A DNA stretch of 64,000 nt, from assembly GCF_013408335.1 (NCBI RefSeq), contig NZ_JACBZR010000001.1, positions 1,302,001 to 1,366,000 of the forward strand. Direction: 5' to 3'. Positions 62,114-64,000 of this stretch are shown piece by piece (positions within the stretch are counted from its first letter, which is position 1; each line of letters begins with the position of its first letter). The stretch is from Nocardioides panzhihuensis. Its GTDB lineage: Bacteria > Actinomycetota > Actinomycetes > Propionibacteriales > Nocardioidaceae. The notes under the pieces are model-generated. The model made no database searches. It was not told the DNA's origin and was given only the letters and a program-made list of their open reading frames with translations. The translations under genes were made by a program, and so were the position numbers.

Positions 62114-62485
62114 TCTTCGGTGGGGTGAGGAGTCGGTGAGAGCCCGCTCCAGCGCGTCCCTCACCTGCGAGTCGCTGCATCCGAGCGCACGAGCGGAGGC
62201 GACGTACGTCCGGGCCTTGGCGAGCAGCGGATCGGCCGCCGGCCGCGCGCTGCCGATGACCCGGGTGCCCGCCCCTCGCCGGGTCTGGACCAGACCTGCC
62301 TGTTCGAGCTCGCGGTAGGCGCGGGCGACAGTGCCGGCCGCGAGGCCGAGATCGCCGGCGAGCTGCCGCACGGGCGGGAGCCGGTGGCCGGGCTCGAGCG
62401 CTCCGGTGGTGATCAGGTCGTCGATGTGCTGCCGGATCTGTTCATACGGCGGCGTCGCGTCGTCGAGGTCGACGGTGATCCTCAT
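62111..62485 (-). CDS. GntR-family regulator (YtrA-like)
   Basis: A 124-residue repressor. The winged helix (about residues 12-78) has P-P-Y-E-Q-I-R-Q-H-I-D-D-L-I-T-T-G-A-L, G-H-R-L-P-P-V-R-Q-L-A-G-D-L-G and A-A-G-T-V-A-R-A-Y-R-E-L-E-Q-A-G. The small C-terminal part (about 45 residues) is the YtrA type, which usually regulates nearby membrane-protein or ABC genes. The ATG at 62485 overlaps the stop of the upstream membrane-protein gene (ATGA), so the pair is one operon. The two TTGTGTC-type dyads at 63458-63507 are its likely binding sites. Confidence 0.88.
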   Translation of the reverse strand: MRITVDLDDATPPYEQIRQHIDDLITTGALEPGHRLPPVRQLAGDLGLAAGTVARAYRELEQAGLVQTRRGAGTRVIGSARPAADPLLAKARTYVASARALGCSDSQVRDALERALTDSSPHRR

Positions 62486-63438
62486 GCCCGCTCCCGGACG
62501 CTCCGGTCGGACGGACCGCCCGTGCCGTCCGCGCCGGTGAGGCTGTCGTTGACGAACAGGCGCGCCAGGCTCCAGGCCGCGAGCCCGAAGCCGAGGAACA
62601 CCAGGGGCACCAGCAGCCAGCCGACGACGGGCATCCACGCGGGAGCGCAGTCCTCGCTCAGGCCGAGGAGCCCGGTCGCCGCGGTCCCGGCGATGCCGGT
62701 CAGGCTGGCGCCGACGGCGACCCCGACCGCGGCGAGGATCACGGTCATCGACCGCCTGCGCAGCTCGTCGTCGCCGGCGTCGGTCGCGGCCAGGCCGCGG
62801 GGGCGGCGTACGACGGCGGCGGCTGCCGCCAGGGCGGTCAGCAGGACGATGCCGAGCATGATCGCCAGCGGGACCGCATAGTACGAACCGGGGTAGGGGC
62901 CGCGCGCCTGGGTGAAGGCCTCCGTCTGGCACCCGATCGCCCGCATGCCGCCCAGGGAGCCGTCCTCCTGCGCGGTGAGCGTGCCCAGGAGGAGCGTCGC
63001 GGCCAGCAGGGCGACGCCGGTCCCGACCGCGTACGACGACCCTCTGGGGAGGTAGCCGGTCAGCGATCTCGGTTGCAACGACGCCGTTCGGGGGCCGCTC
63101 GGCCGCGGAGCGCGGGCGATGGTCTCGCCTGCGGCCACGCCGAGGAGTACGCCGAGGCCGAATCCGGCAGGGGCGATCATCGTGCCGACCCCGTAGCCGG
63201 GGACCAGCAGCGCCACGACGTCGCCGAGCGGCCCGAACGCGTCGTGGTCCATCAGCAGCCCGGCGATGAGCAGACCCAGCGCGATGCCGAGCAGCCGGAG
63301 CTGCCGCACCCGTCTCCATTCCTTCGTGGGCGTGATCTCGCTGCTGCGGCTCCTGGCGGCCAGGGCGAAGCACCCCATCACGACCAGGAGCAGCACGACA
63401 ACGACAAGAGCCAGCTCGATCATTCCGACGCCGAACAC
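62482..63438 (-). CDS. Polytopic membrane protein regulated with the GntR gene
   Basis: A 318-residue protein with about eight to nine helices (first at about residues 6-27). No conserved catalytic motif is visible to me. A polar outer loop (about residues 150-180) carries C-Q-T-E-A-F-T-Q-A-R-G-P-Y-P-G-S-Y-Y, and a second Cys lies in S-E-D-C-A-P-A-W, so an outer disulfide is possible. The GTG at 63438 has GAAGGAGG four bases before it; other starts are further from this site. It is controlled with the YtrA-like regulator, the common layout of a membrane protein sensed by its own repressor. Function unknown. Confidence 0.7.
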   Translation of the reverse strand: MFGVGMIELALVVVVLLLVVMGCFALAARSRSSEITPTKEWRRVRQLRLLGIALGLLIAGLLMDHDAFGPLGDVVALLVPGYGVGTMIAPAGFGLGVLLGVAAGETIARAPRPSGPRTASLQPRSLTGYLPRGSSYAVGTGVALLAATLLLGTLTAQEDGSLGGMRAIGCQTEAFTQARGPYPGSYYAVPLAIMLGIVLLTALAAAAAVVRRPRGLAATDAGDDELRRRSMTVILAAVGVAVGASLTGIAGTAATGLLGLSEDCAPAWMPVVGWLLVPLVFLGFGLAAWSLARLFVNDSLTGADGTGGPSDRSVRERA

Positions 63439-63457
63439 AGGGCCTCCTTCAGGCAAT

Positions 63458-63507
63458 TTGTGTCAAGCATTCGATACAAATCCGATTGTGTCAACCGGGT
63501 GATACAA
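63458..63507 (-). promoter_or_regulatory. Tandem operator dyads and promoter of the membrane-protein/GntR operon
   Basis: Two copies of ttgtgtc-N8-gatacaa (63458-63479 and 63486-63507), 28 bp between centres. On the minus strand the upstream dyad contains TTGACA and the other dyad covers the place of the -10, so a bound repressor would block the polymerase. Confidence 0.65.
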
Positions 63508-63610
63508 GCTCGATGTTCTAGCAACCGGCGCTATCGCACATGCTGGTCGGCCGCCGCGATACCGCACGGGCCGGCCGGAACGGCGAAGCACGAAGCAGGG
63601 GAGCGGCGCC
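63508..63610 (+). other. Spacer between the GntR operon promoter and the DinB gene
   Basis: I see no gene, terminator or clear repeat here. Confidence 0.5.
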
Positions 63611-64000
63611 TCAGGACTCGGTGAAGGGCTGCAGGTCGGGATCGTCGACGGCGTAGGACCTCACCGGACCGGCGGGGGTCTCGGCGGTCTCGAAGCGCAC
63701 GGTCACGACGCCGCGCCCTGAGCCCCACACCCAGCCTCGGCCCATCTCGGCGTGGACGACGTCCATCCCGGCCGCCCAGGTCGGCCGCCGTGCCGGCTCG
63801 GGCAGCGGCAGGTCCGGCTCGGTGTCCTCGTCGGTGTCGTCGCCGAAGAGGTCCTCCTGGATCCAGTCGGCGAGGCCGGAGACACCCACCCCGAGAAGGC
63901 GTACGCCGCCGGCCGTCTCGCCGGCGGTGAACAGCTCGCCGAGCAGGGCCCTGGCCAGGCGGGCGATGGCGCCGGCCTGGTCGGTCGGCCCGGCGAGGGT
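63611..64000 (-). CDS. dinB: DNA polymerase IV (DinB), C-terminal part (right edge of window)
   Basis: The frame is open from base 64000 to the TGA at 63611, giving 129 residues; the rest lies beyond the window. The visible part is the little-finger end: A-R-L-A-R-A-L-L-G-E-L-F then G-G-V-R-L-L-G-V-G-V-S-G-L, which is the DinB C-terminus, and Q-E-D-L-F-G-D. After this comes an added domain of about 70 residues with G-R-G-W-V-W-G-S-G-R-G-V-V-T-V-R-F-E-T and a final D-D-P-D-L, typical of actinobacterial DinB. Together with the gene at 57553 this makes two Y-family polymerases within 7 kb. Confidence 0.82.
   Translation of the reverse strand, partial: TLAGPTDQAGAIARLARALLGELFTAGETAGGVRLLGVGVSGLADWIQEDLFGDDTDEDTEPDLPLPEPARRPTWAAGMDVVHAEMGRGWVWGSGRGVVTVRFETAETPAGPVRSYAVDDPDLQPFTES

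Overview
The window is a high-GC actinobacterial chromosome segment. Evidence is the consistently G/C third codon position, frequent GTG starts, many genes with a TANNNT box 6-8 bases before a GTG or ATG start (leaderless transcripts), a PdtaR-type ANTAR regulator and an AftD-like protein. The backbone order trp-lgt ... pyk ... ANTAR regulator ... polA ... rpsA-coaE is the order I recall from mycobacteria. Codon and motif style suggest Nocardioidaceae (Nocardioides-like), but this is inference, not proven.

Layout. 1-5.6 kb: end of the tryptophan operon (Trp-associated membrane protein, HGxxPAAW protein, trpC, trpB, trpA) running through overlapping start/stop codons into a SCO1-like lipoprotein and lgt. 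5.8-11.9 kb: gltBD glutamate synthase. 12-15.7 kb: HxlR regulator, pyk, a frameshifted LAGLIDADG-type gene next to tRNA-Leu(CAA), and an ANTAR response regulator. 15.9-22.1 kb: branched-chain amino-acid-type ABC importer (livHMGF plus a lipoprotein binding protein). 22.3-25.6 kb: hotdog thioesterase flanked by 58-bp inverted repeats, then polA. 25.6-40 kb: a cell-envelope glycan locus (flippase, GT-C-like membrane proteins, GT4 glycosyltransferase, methyltransferase, AftD-like 1416-aa protein, acyltransferase 3, DUF2613 and DUF3068 proteins) whose content resembles the mycobacterial aftD region. 41-42.7 kb: rpsA. 42.8-53.9 kb: a sugar-acid cluster: NitT/TauT-type ABC importer, PfkB kinase, RraA-like aldolase, LysR regulator, two dehydratase-like enzymes with twin-arginine signals, and a GroEL-like protein that has lost its ATP site and ends in a (His-Gly) tail. 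54-64 kb: small membrane protein and GlxA-type regulator around a long palindrome, coaE, a NagZ-like GH3 enzyme, a Y-family polymerase preceded by three tandem 80-bp repeats, a group 1/2 sigma-70 factor, an S9 oligopeptidase, a GntR/membrane-protein operon, and the end of a second Y-family polymerase.

The strongest unexplained signals are these. (1) An 80-base element carrying a 27-codon ORF (MSERQR...) whose stop overlaps the next start. It has a conserved 30-nt head, an 18-bp stem covering the downstream start codon and a 19-nt loop. It occurs three times in tandem before the polymerase gene and once, with a completely different but still paired stem, before the 27.3-kb membrane-protein gene. 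(2) A palindromic repeat family placed just after two different DNA polymerase genes. (3) The sugar-acid cluster with exported dehydratase-like enzymes and the pseudo-chaperonin.
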